From positions 37,243 through 101,242 of the forward strand of contig JBCCCC010000001.1 in assembly GCA_039033695.1 (NCBI GenBank): DNA of 64,000 bases, read 5' to 3'. The stretch comes from CALBPI01 sp039033695. Lineage in GTDB: Bacteria > Pseudomonadota > Gammaproteobacteria > Steroidobacterales > Woeseiaceae. The position numbers were made by a program, and so were the translations under genes. Below the pieces are notes generated by a model that did no database searches, had not been told where the DNA came from, and saw only the letters and a list, made by a program, of their open reading frames with translations. Positions 16,891-26,543 of the stretch are shown one piece after another (position 1 is the first letter of the stretch; each line of letters begins with the position of its first letter).

Positions 16891-17829
16891 TTAGCCGAGC
16901 GCAGCCTTGAGTTCAGGGATCACATTGAACAGATCCCCAACCAGGCCGATATCGGCAACGTCAAAAATTGGCGCGTCCTCATCCTTGTTGATGGCGACAA
17001 TGGTGCCAGCGTCTTTGATACCGGTGAGATGCTGGATCGCGCCCGAAATCCCGATTGCCACGTACAAGTCCGGCGCGATGATCTTGCCGGTTTGACCGAC
17101 TTGCAGCTCATTGGGGACGTAGCCGGCATCAACCGCGGCTCGCGATGCACCAACGGCTGCGCCCATCGTGTCAGCAAGATCAAAGATGATTGAAAAGCTC
17201 TCTTCGCTGCCAAGGGCGCGGCCACCAGAAACAACCTTCGCTGCCGTTTGCAGGTCAGGACGATCGCTGGCGCCGGATTGCAGCTCTACGTAGCGCGAGT
17301 GCGTCGGCAACTCGGCGCCGGGATCAACGGTTTCCAAGTCGCAGGCGGGCTGCTCGCCAACAGCCTTGTAGGAGGCTGCTCTGACCGTGCCGACGACCTT
17401 ATAGCCATCCTTGACGCGAACCGTTGTGATCGCGTTGCCCGCGTAGATCGGTCGCTTGAATGTGCGAGCATCTTCAACCGCCATGATATCTGATAGCTGA
17501 TTGACGTCGAGCAGGGCAGCAACACGTGGCATAAGATCCTTGCCATACGTGGTGGAAGGTCCAAAGACATAATCGTAGTCGCCAGCAATCGCGGCAACCT
17601 GAGGTGCCAATACGGCGGCCAGCGGTTGTGCGTTGGCCGGGTTGATAGCGCAAAGGACTTTGCTGACGCCGTCGAGCTGTGCTGCTTGTGCGGCAACGTC
17701 TTGACTATCGGCCAGCACCAGCACATGAATGGTGCTGCCAGGGATGCTGGATGCGCACGCTACGCATTTAGCCGTAGCCTGATTGAGTGTGCCGCCTGCG
17801 TGTTCGGCAATGACGAGTATGTTTCCCAT
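16891..17829 (-). CDS. etfA: electron transfer flavoprotein alpha subunit
   Basis: FAD-binding alpha subunit of ETF, which takes electrons from acyl-CoA dehydrogenases and passes them to ETF-ubiquinone oxidoreductase. The 312-residue length is normal. The C-terminal FAD domain contains GKIIAPDLYVAIGISGAIQH followed by INKDEDAPIFDVADIGLVGDL, the classical ETF-alpha signature. The ATG overlaps the etfB stop as TAATG, so the subunits are translationally coupled. It should serve the acyl-CoA dehydrogenases at 5967 and 13350. Confidence 0.97.
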   Translation of the reverse strand: MGNILVIAEHAGGTLNQATAKCVACASSIPGSTIHVLVLADSQDVAAQAAQLDGVSKVLCAINPANAQPLAAVLAPQVAAIAGDYDYVFGPSTTYGKDLMPRVAALLDVNQLSDIMAVEDARTFKRPIYAGNAITTVRVKDGYKVVGTVRAASYKAVGEQPACDLETVDPGAELPTHSRYVELQSGASDRPDLQTAAKVVSGGRALGSEESFSIIFDLADTMGAAVGASRAAVDAGYVPNELQVGQTGKIIAPDLYVAIGISGAIQHLTGIKDAGTIVAINKDEDAPIFDVADIGLVGDLFNVIPELKAALG

Positions 17830-18578
17830 TAGACGAGCCCTTTGTCTTTCAGTGCCGCCACCAGCGCGGCCGTGTCTTCAACCATGATGCCTTTGCTACG
17901 CTGCTCTGGTGGCGCAAACTGCGTGACCTCAAATGCATCGTCAGGTGTCACGCCAAGGTCAGCGAGTGCACGGACTTCCAACGGTTTCTTCTTGGCTTTC
18001 ATGATATCCGGCAGTTTGACGTAGCGCGGCTCATTCAGGCGAAGGTCAACTGTGACGACGGCCGGCAAGTCGACACTAATGGTCTCAAGGCCCGCGTCAA
18101 CTTCGCGGGTCACTCGCGCGCTGTCACCCTCAAGTGCAACTTCCGAAGCGAACGTCGCCTGCGGGCGGCCCCAAAGTGCGGCGACCATTTGGCCGGTTTG
18201 ACTATTGTCATTGTCGATCGCTTGCTTACCTAGCAAGACCAGTCCTGGTTGCAATTCTTCGGCGAGTTTTGTGATCGCCTTGGCGACGCCCAACGAGTCC
18301 AATGACTGATCCGTTTCCAGCAATATCGCCTGGTCGGCGCCCATCGCAAGGCCAGTGCGAAGCTGCTGCTGCGATTCCGTGCCACCAATCGAGAACACAA
18401 CGACTTCGCTTGCATCACCGCGCTCGCGAATGCGCAATGCTTCTTCAAGTGCGATTTCATCAAAAGGGTTAATCGACATTTTGACGCCATCCGTCTCGAC
18501 ACCGCTGGCGTCGCTCTTGACTCGGATGCGAACGTTATAGTCGACGACCCGTTTCAGGCCGACAAGGATCTTGTCCAA
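17829..18578 (-). CDS. etfB: electron transfer flavoprotein beta subunit
   Basis: Beta subunit of ETF, binding AMP and helping hold FAD. From the TTG at 18578 the protein has 249 residues, the normal length, and begins (M)DKILVGLKRVVDYN as in the family. Conserved segments are MSINPFDEIALEEALR and GKQAIDNDNSQTGQM. The rare TTG start is supported by AGGAG eight bases upstream; a longer frame from 18623 would add 15 residues without family similarity. It is the first gene of the etfB-etfA pair. Confidence 0.95.
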   Translation of the reverse strand: MDKILVGLKRVVDYNVRIRVKSDASGVETDGVKMSINPFDEIALEEALRIRERGDASEVVVFSIGGTESQQQLRTGLAMGADQAILLETDQSLDSLGVAKAITKLAEELQPGLVLLGKQAIDNDNSQTGQMVAALWGRPQATFASEVALEGDSARVTREVDAGLETISVDLPAVVTVDLRLNEPRYVKLPDIMKAKKKPLEVRALADLGVTPDDAFEVTQFAPPEQRSKGIMVEDTAALVAALKDKGLV

Positions 18579-19094
18579 GGTAGTACTCCTGTGCTGAATG
18601 CATGGGCTGCGGTTTCCTGCCATTGCCGGGAACAGCCCTCATGTGGCCCTCGGCCGCGTTACTTAAGGCGCGCCCTCGGTTTCAGCCGCGTATTGTCCCT
18701 GACACGCACCTGACAGACAAGCGTAACGACCACAACGAGGGAGCCAGTGACAGGGTTTTGCGCACATCCCGTGCCTGACTTGCCGGTTGGCAGCGGCAAA
18801 AGCGGCCAAGTATTAGTGGGGCAGCTGTTTTCTAAGGTTGTTACAAAACAATAAAAAACAGATAGATACCGTATTTTATTATAGTGATATCTAATTTAGG
18901 TTCGTATCGACCGACTGCCGAGAGCCTCAAGCCTTGCTACCCTAACCGTGTCTTCCCGGCCGAGCGGCAACGATTCCCGACGGCCTTCGCAGCCCGTTCA
19001 ACCTTCATAGCAAAAGGTGCGGCGCTGCGATCTCCGCTTGATGTGCGGCCGCACCGTCTCAGTCTGGTGCGTAGATGACATCAACAGGCAAAGT
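18579..19094. other. gene-free stretch upstream of etfB and the structured region
   Basis: No convincing gene is seen on either strand. At 18836-18895 an AT-rich island contains TATTAT (around 18875) but no matching -35. Short open frames here, such as a GTG-initiated 64-codon frame at 18884, lack a Shine-Dalgarno and have arginine/serine-rich translations typical of non-coding GC-rich DNA. The stretch probably holds the etfB promoter on the minus strand and a start for a plus-strand transcript that ends at 19190. Confidence 0.5.
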
Positions 19095-19190
19095 GGCGGG
19101 TCGCAGTAGCCAGCGACCTGCCGCGAAGCATCCGTACTTCTCCGTGCGGACCCGGCCCGGGTGGCCCTTGGTGGCCATCCGGGTTTTTTT
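19095..19190 (+). ncRNA. possible structured leader or small RNA ending in a terminator
   Basis: Three hairpins follow one another on the plus strand. Stem A pairs 19095-19104 with 19113-19122 (ten base pairs including one G-U). Stem B pairs 19131-19137 with 19144-19150 (seven pairs with one U-G). Stem C is the terminator at 19156-19183 with a T-run. There is no gene upstream on this strand for the terminator to serve, and the next gene begins 70 bases later. It may be a riboswitch or attenuator for the aminotransferase gene, or the 3' end of a small RNA. I recognise no known RNA family, and the 5' end is undefined. Confidence 0.4.
19156..19190 (+). terminator. strong intrinsic terminator upstream of alaA
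   Basis: An 11-base-pair stem, CCCGGGTGGCC (19156-19166) with GGCCATCCGGG (19173-19183), containing one G-U pair and a six-base loop, is followed by seven T (19184-19190). Confidence 0.88.
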
Positions 19191-19260
19191 GCACTTACAT
19201 CTAGGCGTTGCGCCAAACTCATCGTAAGCTTCAGGCAGTTGTCTACGGGCGGATAAAGCT

Positions 19261-20493
19261 ATGACGAGTATTGGAGCCAGCGAACGGCTGGAGCATGTGC
19301 GCTACGAAATCCGCGGCAAGTTGTCGCGGCGTGCGCATGAGCTGGAAAAAAAGGGTCACGAGATCATTCATTTGAACATCGGCAATCCGGGGCGATTTGG
19401 ATTTCGCACACCGGAGTCGATGCGCCTGGCGATGATCGAGAATCTGTCCTCTGCCGAGGCCTACTGCCACCAGAAAGGGATCTTTCCGGCCCGCGAGGCA
19501 GTTGTGATGCAACAGCAGAGCCGAGGCATCATGGATGTGACAGCGGATGAGGTATTCATTGGTAACGGGGTGTCGGAGCTCATTGACCTGACGTTGCGCG
19601 GGTTACTGAACCTGGATGACGAAGTGCTGGTGCCGAGCCCCAACTATCCATTGTGGAGTGCGTCGGTAACATTGAACGGCGGTAATGCCGTTCACTATGA
19701 CTGTCGTCCGGAAGACGGTTTTCTGCCCGATCCGGCGGCGATTGCCAAGCAGATTACCTCGCGCACACGAGCCATTGTGCTGATCAACCCAAACAATCCT
19801 ACCGGCGCCGTGTATCCGCGTGAATTGCTAGAAGATATAGCGGCACTCGCCGAGCGCCACAAATTGGTCGTTATGGCTGACGAGATCTACGACCAGATGC
19901 TGTATGACGATGCTGAGTTCGTGCCGATGGCGACCATGGTCAAGGATACGCTTTGCATCACCTACAGCGGGCTGTCGAAGGTCTACCGCGCTTGCGGCTA
20001 TCGCGTTGGTTGGTGCTCGCTGAGCGGCAAGGCCGATTGGGCGCGTGACTACATCGATGGGCTTGAGCTGCTGGCCGCACTCAGACTATGCAGTAACGTA
20101 CCTGCCCAATGGGCCGTGCAGACCGCGCTGGGAGGCTATCAGAGTATCCACGAACTGACCCGCCCGGGCGGGCGGCTGTACGAGAGCCGCCAGGCCGTTA
20201 TTGATGCGGTTGCGGCAAGCCCGTATCTTGAGCTGGTGGTGCCGAAAGGGTCAATGTATGCGTTTGTCGGTGTTAACCTGCCCGATTTCGACGACGAGCA
20301 GTTCGCGCTTCGGCTGCTCGAGGAACAGCACGTCCTGCTCGCGCCGGGTAGCAGCTTCAATACACCCTACCGCACGCACTTTCGCATGACCTTGCTGCCA
20401 GAAGCGGCGCAGATGCAAACGGTGTTCGAAAAGATCGGCCTAATTTTGGAAAGCATGCGCTCAACCCGATTGCGCGTCGCCACGGCCGATTAG
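19261..20493 (+). CDS. alaA: class I aminotransferase, AlaA-like (glutamate-pyruvate)
   Basis: A 410-residue fold-type I, PLP-dependent aminotransferase closest to the AlaA alanine transaminases. Visible motifs are HLNIGNPGRFGF near the N-terminus, VPSPNYPLW, the NPNNPTGAVYP segment, DEIYDQM, the PLP lysine in TYSGLSKVYRACGYRVGW, and LAPGSSFNTPYRTHFRMT containing the substrate-binding arginine. Its function is likely alanine formation from pyruvate and glutamate; related aspartate- or valine-specific enzymes are alternatives. It lies 70 bases after a strong terminator, so its expression may depend on read-through or on a promoter in those 70 bases. The next gene starts 7 bases after its stop. 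Confidence 0.85.
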   Translation: MTSIGASERLEHVRYEIRGKLSRRAHELEKKGHEIIHLNIGNPGRFGFRTPESMRLAMIENLSSAEAYCHQKGIFPAREAVVMQQQSRGIMDVTADEVFIGNGVSELIDLTLRGLLNLDDEVLVPSPNYPLWSASVTLNGGNAVHYDCRPEDGFLPDPAAIAKQITSRTRAIVLINPNNPTGAVYPRELLEDIAALAERHKLVVMADEIYDQMLYDDAEFVPMATMVKDTLCITYSGLSKVYRACGYRVGWCSLSGKADWARDYIDGLELLAALRLCSNVPAQWAVQTALGGYQSIHELTRPGGRLYESRQAVIDAVAASPYLELVVPKGSMYAFVGVNLPDFDDEQFALRLLEEQHVLLAPGSSFNTPYRTHFRMTLLPEAAQMQTVFEKIGLILESMRSTRLRVATAD

Positions 20494-20500
20494 CGAGGTC

Positions 20501-23134
20501 ATGCTCCGCCACGAGCTCGCGTCGCTGATTGAGACGCCGCCGGATCTGGTGGTGACCGCGAACCGCCGGCTCGCTCGGGTTATCTCGCGTGCGCATGCCG
20601 AGCATCAGATCGCTGCCGGGCGCACTGCATGGCGTCCCTTGGAGGTCAGGACGTTGCCGGTCTGGCTGCGGCAGTTGTTTAGTCAACTGTGTGATCGGCG
20701 TGCCGACATTCAGGCGCTGACATTACTGTCGGCTGATCAGGCGCGTGCGGTGTGGCAGGGCGTCGTTGACCGGCAGCTTGATCGTTCCGATGTCGGCGTT
20801 GCAGGTCAAGAGGCGCTAATCGATGAAGTCGCCAACGCCTTTGGCTTGCTCTGCGATTGGCAGGTCAGCGACGATGAGCTGAAACGTCAGGCCCACGACG
20901 ATGACAGCGCGTTTTTCGTGGCATGTCTCAACGATCTGCGGCAATTGCTGGAGCGCGAAGGGTGGTTGATCGAACCTCAATTGACCGACGTGTTGCTTGC
21001 ACATCATGCGGACTTGCAAAGCTTGCTGCCGGCGGCAGTGGTTTTTGCGGGCTTCGGCGAATTGAACCCGGCCCAGCACGCGTTCATGCGCCAGATCCAG
21101 CGCGACGGCGTTGAACTGATCGTGCAAAGCGCGGCTTCCCATGCGCCGGCGCATCACGTCGCGTGCGACTCGAACGATGATGAGCTGATCCTCGCGGGCG
21201 CGTGGGTGAGGCGTGAGCTTGAATTGCAGCCAACAGCACGACTTGCGGTTGTCGTGCCCGGTCTTGCGGGACAATCAGCTCGCGCTCGTCGTTTATTGCT
21301 TGAGGGTCTCAACCCGGCAGGACAGTGTCGTCGAGAGGTCGAATCGGAGCGCGGCGATCGGTTGGTCGAAGTCTCTTTTGCGCAGGCCCTCGCTGATTAT
21401 CCTGCAATTGCCAATGCGATGGAGTGTATTGGCTACTTGCTCGGACCTGTGCGGTTTCAGTCGCTATCACGGTTGCTCCGCGCTGCTGAGTTTCATGCCG
21501 CCGAAGACGAGCACGCATTGGCGCTGGAATTGCGTCTGCGCGACTTGCCGGATCGGCTGTGGACGCCGGATCGCCTGGTGGCATTCTGCACTGGCGCAGG
21601 TGTTGAGATACCAGTCTGGTTGAAGGTGCTATCGGAGTCAGCGCCACGGCGCGAGCAGCAGTCACCATCGGACTGGGCGGCACTGTTTGCCGATGTACTC
21701 AAACAGTCTGGTTGGCTCACGACCGTGGATGTGAACAGTGAAGTATTTCAGTTGCGCAATGCGTATTTCGAGGTGCTGAATCGATTGTCGTCGTTGGATG
21801 CTCTGCACAGGGTTTGCAGCGGCGCGTTTGCATTGTCAACTTTGCGAAACATGCTCGCCAATACTGTTTATCAGCCGGAAGGGCAGGACGCTTCAGTGTT
21901 GCTCTGTGGCCCTCTGGAGATGAATGGGCTTGCGTTCGACCGAATCTGGGTCGCGGGACTGGACGCGTCGCACTGGCCGCCGGCTGCGCAACCCAACAGT
22001 CTGTTGCCGCGACGCTTGCAGGCTGCCAAGGGTATGCCTGACGCGACGCCCGAGCGCTCGCAGGCGTTTTGGCGGCGGCAATTGCACGAGTTGTCTTGCA
22101 GCGCCGTGCACTGGGTGGCCAGTTTCGCGACACAGGACGGTGACAGCACATTATTTGCATCTCCGATGCTTAGCGAGTTGGGTGAGCCGGGAACCGCTAT
22201 GTCCGCTGCCGCGACGCTCGGCGTCAATGCGCTGGTGGGTCAGGTTAGCGTCGTTTCCAAGCCAGAGGCTTTGGGTCGTTTCTCGCCGCAACGCGCGGTC
22301 CGTGGCGGTTACGCAGTACTTGAATGGCAAGCGCGATATCCTTTTATCGCGATGCTGACAGGCCGTTGGGCGTGTCGCGTATTGCGTGAGCCAGCCGTTG
22401 GCATTGACCCTTCAATGCGCGGCCAGTTCGTGCACCAGGCGCTGGAGCAATTTTATCGAGGCTTGTCGAGTCGCCGCGAGATTGAATCCTTGCCAGCGTC
22501 CGACCTTGCGGATGCCGCGCAGCAGGCAGTGGCGCGAACCATGCGCGGCCAGTTTGCCGTCAGTGACGATTTACTCACCCAATTGTTGCGGATGGAAGAG
22601 CAGCGCTGCGTTGAGTTGCTGTTGGATTTTGTGAGGCTCGACTTGACGCGCGCCGATTTCAAGGTCGTCGCAACGGAGCAACCGCGCACGCTCGAATTGG
22701 GGGGGTTGCGCCTGGAGCTGCGTGTGGATCGTGTGGATCAGGTTGGTGACCATGCGTTGATCATCGACTACAAGACCGGCGCGAACATCATCGGGGTGCG
22801 AGTGTCGACCCTGTATGAGCAACACCTGCAACTGGCGTTGTATGCGATTACCGAACAAGAGCCGCTAGCAGGCTTGGCATTGGCGGGCCTCAGTGCAGGG
22901 AATATCGGCTTCGTTGCATCGGTTGTCGACGGTCTTGATGTGGGGTTGTCGGGGCGCAAGATTGAGCGCACGACGGATCTCGATAACTGGCGTGAGCGCT
23001 GGTGGCACGAGACTGAGCGCCTCGCACACGATTTCGTGCAGGGTGTCGTCAGCCTCAACCCACAAATGCCCGCCGACCAGCAACAGCCATATGCGCTGCT
23101 GACGCGAATTGCTGGGGCACAACGCGATGGTTGA
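20501..23134 (+). CDS. AddB-like PD-(D/E)XK nuclease with degenerate helicase part
   Basis: An 877-residue protein of the AddB/RecB-nuclease-related family found beside AddA-like helicases. The N-terminus (VVTANRRLARVI) sits where Walker A should be but lacks GxGKT, so the helicase-like part is probably inactive. The C-terminal nuclease has the PD-(D/E)XK core LRVDRVDQVGDHALIIDYKTGA at about residues 735-765, preceded by the RGQFVHQALEQFY motif near 645. I do not see the four-cysteine iron-sulfur signature of Bacillus AddB. The stop overlaps the start of the helicase gene by eight bases (ATGGTTGA), so the two probably form a heterodimer for double-strand break resection. Confidence 0.85.
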   Translation: MLRHELASLIETPPDLVVTANRRLARVISRAHAEHQIAAGRTAWRPLEVRTLPVWLRQLFSQLCDRRADIQALTLLSADQARAVWQGVVDRQLDRSDVGVAGQEALIDEVANAFGLLCDWQVSDDELKRQAHDDDSAFFVACLNDLRQLLEREGWLIEPQLTDVLLAHHADLQSLLPAAVVFAGFGELNPAQHAFMRQIQRDGVELIVQSAASHAPAHHVACDSNDDELILAGAWVRRELELQPTARLAVVVPGLAGQSARARRLLLEGLNPAGQCRREVESERGDRLVEVSFAQALADYPAIANAMECIGYLLGPVRFQSLSRLLRAAEFHAAEDEHALALELRLRDLPDRLWTPDRLVAFCTGAGVEIPVWLKVLSESAPRREQQSPSDWAALFADVLKQSGWLTTVDVNSEVFQLRNAYFEVLNRLSSLDALHRVCSGAFALSTLRNMLANTVYQPEGQDASVLLCGPLEMNGLAFDRIWVAGLDASHWPPAAQPNSLLPRRLQAAKGMPDATPERSQAFWRRQLHELSCSAVHWVASFATQDGDSTLFASPMLSELGEPGTAMSAAATLGVNALVGQVSVVSKPEALGRFSPQRAVRGGYAVLEWQARYPFIAMLTGRWACRVLREPAVGIDPSMRGQFVHQALEQFYRGLSSRREIESLPASDLADAAQQAVARTMRGQFAVSDDLLTQLLRMEEQRCVELLLDFVRLDLTRADFKVVATEQPRTLELGGLRLELRVDRVDQVGDHALIIDYKTGANIIGVRVSTLYEQHLQLALYAITEQEPLAGLALAGLSAGNIGFVASVVDGLDVGLSGRKIERTTDLDNWRERWWHETERLAHDFVQGVVSLNPQMPADQQQPYALLTRIAGAQRDG

Positions 23135-26100
23135 CGTGCTGCAAGATGCATCGGCAAGAGAGCAGGCGCTGGACGTCTATCGGTCGTTTATCGTTCAGGC
23201 GCCGGCCGGCTCCGGTAAGACGTCACTACTGACGCGGCGCTTCTTGCGTTTGTTGGCTATCGTCAAGCGCCCCGAGGAAATCCTGGCCATTACGTTCACG
23301 CGCAAGGCAGCCGCGGAGATGCGGCTGCGGATCGTTGAAGCGCTGCAAGCTGCGGCGACAGGTCACGCGCCGACAGACGATCATTCGCGCGACATTTTCC
23401 ACGACGCAGAACGCGCCATGCAGCGTGATCGCGAATGCGGCTGGTCGTTGCTGTCGCATCCCATGCGCTTGCAGATCATGACCGTTGACGCATTCAATAG
23501 CCGCCTCGTGACCGCGACGCCGATCCGCGCCCGTGCTGGCGGTATTCGAATTGCCGAGAGCGACCAACAGGCAGCGCTCTATGCGTCGGCTGCAGATAGT
23601 CTGTTGGAGTGGCTGACCGAGCGTCATCCGCTCAATAGCGCGGCGCGCCGATTCTATCGCCACCTCGACGGGCGAACATCGGCCTGGCGTGCGCACTTCA
23701 AGCATATGCTCAGCCGGCGCGAGCGGTGGCTGCCGATCCTGCTTGAAGCGGTACAAATGCCCGCCGATGCCTTGCGTGCGCAAAGCGAAAACATCCTTGC
23801 GCGTTTTGTGCAGGTCGATTTGCGGGTCGTCGATGAGTTGTTCCCCCGAACCGCGCGCCGCTCGTTGCTCGACCTGCTCCAGCACACCAGTGATCAACTT
23901 GCCGCGATCGACCCGGCAAACGTGCTTGCGAGCCCCCCGCCGGCGGAATGGCCCGGCGACGGCCCCGAATCGCTGGATTTCTGGCGGCAAGTGAACGCGT
24001 ATTGTCAGACCAAGCAAGGCACGTTTCGCAAACGGGCCGACAAGACCATCGGACTGCTGCCCGCAGACAAAGTCGAAAAGGCGAGCTTTAAGTCGCTGTT
24101 GGGCGATCTGGCCAACGTGCCCGGTCTCGAAGTGGCTTTGGCGCAAGTGGCCGGGCTGCCGGATCCATACTACGCAGATGATCAATGGGTGATTATTGAA
24201 TCACTGCTAACGCTGTTGCCTGCGCTAGCGGCTGAGTTAGAACAAGGCATGCAACAACAGTCGATCTTGGACTATCCAGCGCTGGCGGCGCGCGCCATCA
24301 ATGCGTTGGGCGATCCGCAGACTGGAGAGGTAACCGATCTCGCCTTGCGATTCGACTATCGTATAAGCCATATCTTGGTTGACGAGATGCAGGACACCTC
24401 CGCATCACAGTATCGTTTGCTCGCAGCGCTAACGGCGGGGTGGTCACCGGATGATGGGCGCAGCCTGTTTTGCGTTGGCGACCCGATGCAATCGATCTAT
24501 CGTTTTCGTGGCGCCGACGTTAGCTTGTTTTTACAAGCGTGGCGAGAGGGTATTGGCCAGGTCGCACTCGAGCGACTTGTCCTTGAGACGAACTTTCGGT
24601 CCGACCAACAGGTGATTGACTGGGTCAATGCCACCTTCGCCAAGGTCATGGGGACAAAGAGTGATGCGACTGTCGATCGCGTCGCATACAGCGCCTCTGT
24701 CGCCAGGCCAGAGGCAAGCCAGGATGGTGCCGTAAGCTGGCACGTCGGCATTGGCGACGACGGGCCGACCGCTGAGTCGGTTGTAGCGCTGGTCAGGCAG
24801 CTGCGCGAGGAGTTCCCGGGTGACAGCATTGGCATTCTAAGCCGTGCGCGTGCACCGATGGAGCCAGTGCTTGCAGCGCTGAACGCCGCAAACATTGCCT
24901 GTGAGGCAGTTGAGATGGACCGCCTGACCGAGCTGCCTGAAGTGATTGACTTGCTCTTGCTGACACGCGTGCTGGCGCATGGCGGCGACAAAATCGCGTG
25001 GCTTGGCCTGTTGAGAAGCCCACTCATTGGATTATCACTCAACGACATTGATCGTTGGTGGGTCGGGTTTGAGCGTCGCACCGCTTCCGGCGCGAGCCAG
25101 ACCTTTCTCGGCGGGTTGCAGGATGATGGTTTGTGCGCGCATCTTGACCTACACACGCGAACACTTCTCGCCCGGTTTGTCGAACAATTTCATACGCTCC
25201 GCCAACAGGCTGCAACGCTGTCGCTGCGCGCGCGCGTAGAGACGCTTTGGTGTCGATTGGGCGGTCCGACGGTGTTGAAGTCCGAGCACGAGTTGGATAA
25301 CGCGTGGCGTTTTCTCGATGCACTCGAGTCGCTCGAGGACCGCGGTCAGCTCGACGATGTCTCCCAGTTGGAACATCGGCTCGATGATGCGCGCGTGACT
25401 CGCAGCGCCCCAGGTGCTGGCGTCTACGCGATGACGATTTTCAAGAGCAAGGGGCTCGAGTTCGATCATGTAGTCTTGCCGGACCTGCAGCGCGATGCCC
25501 GGCGCGACGACAAGCCCGCTCTATACCTTGACGTACAGGAGATTAATGGGGCGACCGGCGTGCTGTTCAGCGCCGATTCGCCGCGCGCAACGTCGACCCC
25601 CGACTACCTGCACGATCTGCTCTACCGGCGCGACCGCGAGCGCCGCGCCAATGAATTGGATCGTCTTTTGTACGTGGCCTGTACGAGGGCGCGAAAGTCA
25701 CTGCATTTGTTCGCCTCACGGCAACTGAATAAGGCTGGCGACGGACTGTTGCCAGCCAGGGCGTCCAGTCTTCTGCATCGCCTGGGCGAAGTCGGTGAGC
25801 TGCCGTTTGCGACGATTGATTTGTCCGGCACGGTGCGACAGCGCACGGGCTCCTCGGCTTCAGCGTGGATCGAACCCAAGCACCGCCAGGTCGCGTCCGT
25901 TTGGCAACCGAGTCTGCCGGGTCCATTGGGCGCGCGCGATCATCGTTTTGAATCGCCGGCCTCCAGGCTGGAAATCGAATTTGACTGGGCCGGCGACAAT
26001 GCAAGACATGTTGGCACCGTTGTGCATGAGTGGCTATACCGCCTGGCCGGCGAGGCTGAGCCAATCGCCGCGCTATCTCAGATCCGTGGTTTCGACGCGC

Positions 26101-26543
26101 GAACGCAGCAACGTTTGGGCCAACTGGGCGTACCTCGCGCGCAACTCGCAGACGCGGTCGCGAGCGTACAGCTTGCCGTCGAGCAGGGGGTTCACGCCGA
26201 GATCGGTCAATGGATACTGGCTAATGACCATGCGGACAGTGCGGCTGAACTGCCATTGGCAGGACTTGTGGATGGGCGCGTCGTGCGGGTTGTTATCGAC
26301 CGAATACTGCGCGATGAGCGAGGCTATCTGTGGATTATTGACTACAAAACCTCACAGCATGAGGGCGGCGGTATCGAGGCGTTCTTCTTGAACGAGAGCG
26401 AACGCTATACTGCGCAATTGCTGCGCTACCGCCAACTCGTGACCCAGTATTATGAGACTAACGAGCGAGCCCCTGGGCCGATCAAACTCGCCTTGTACTT
26501 CCCGCGCTACGGACACTTGCAGGCAATCGGTGCAACGCCGTAA
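23127..26543 (+). CDS. AddA-like UvrD-family helicase-nuclease
   Basis: A 1138-residue superfamily 1A helicase with a C-terminal nuclease, probable partner of the preceding AddB-like protein. Motifs in order: Walker A QAPAGSGKTSLLTRRF near residue 30, ITFTRKAAAEMR, Walker B VDEMQDTSASQYR (DEMQDT in place of the usual DEFQDT), GDPMQSIYRFRGADV, FKSKGLEFDHVVLPDL, YVACTRARKSLHLF, and a RecB-type nuclease core IDRILRDERGYLWIIDYKTSQ near 1060-1080. I use the ATG at 23127, which overlaps the upstream stop; an ATG at 23109 is in frame but less likely. It ends directly against the convergent gspN stop with no spacer. Confidence 0.9.
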   Translation: MVDVLQDASAREQALDVYRSFIVQAPAGSGKTSLLTRRFLRLLAIVKRPEEILAITFTRKAAAEMRLRIVEALQAAATGHAPTDDHSRDIFHDAERAMQRDRECGWSLLSHPMRLQIMTVDAFNSRLVTATPIRARAGGIRIAESDQQAALYASAADSLLEWLTERHPLNSAARRFYRHLDGRTSAWRAHFKHMLSRRERWLPILLEAVQMPADALRAQSENILARFVQVDLRVVDELFPRTARRSLLDLLQHTSDQLAAIDPANVLASPPPAEWPGDGPESLDFWRQVNAYCQTKQGTFRKRADKTIGLLPADKVEKASFKSLLGDLANVPGLEVALAQVAGLPDPYYADDQWVIIESLLTLLPALAAELEQGMQQQSILDYPALAARAINALGDPQTGEVTDLALRFDYRISHILVDEMQDTSASQYRLLAALTAGWSPDDGRSLFCVGDPMQSIYRFRGADVSLFLQAWREGIGQVALERLVLETNFRSDQQVIDWVNATFAKVMGTKSDATVDRVAYSASVARPEASQDGAVSWHVGIGDDGPTAESVVALVRQLREEFPGDSIGILSRARAPMEPVLAALNAANIACEAVEMDRLTELPEVIDLLLLTRVLAHGGDKIAWLGLLRSPLIGLSLNDIDRWWVGFERRTASGASQTFLGGLQDDGLCAHLDLHTRTLLARFVEQFHTLRQQAATLSLRARVETLWCRLGGPTVLKSEHELDNAWRFLDALESLEDRGQLDDVSQLEHRLDDARVTRSAPGAGVYAMTIFKSKGLEFDHVVLPDLQRDARRDDKPALYLDVQEINGATGVLFSADSPRATSTPDYLHDLLYRRDRERRANELDRLLYVACTRARKSLHLFASRQLNKAGDGLLPARASSLLHRLGEVGELPFATIDLSGTVRQRTGSSASAWIEPKHRQVASVWQPSLPGPLGARDHRFESPASRLEIEFDWAGDNARHVGTVVHEWLYRLAGEAEPIAALSQIRGFDARTQQRLGQLGVPRAQLADAVASVQLAVEQGVHAEIGQWILANDHADSAAELPLAGLVDGRVVRVVIDRILRDERGYLWIIDYKTSQHEGGGIEAFFLNESERYTAQLLRYRQLVTQYYETNERAPGPIKLALYFPRYGHLQAIGATP

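Noticed and set aside
18884..19078. 64-codon frame in the gap before alaA as a leader peptide
   Set aside because: No ribosome site, no enrichment for alanine or another amino acid, and it ends well before the terminator.
23226..24185. 319-codon antisense frame within the AddA-like gene
   Set aside because: Arginine- and cysteine-rich, no recognisable motif, opposite to a well conserved helicase.
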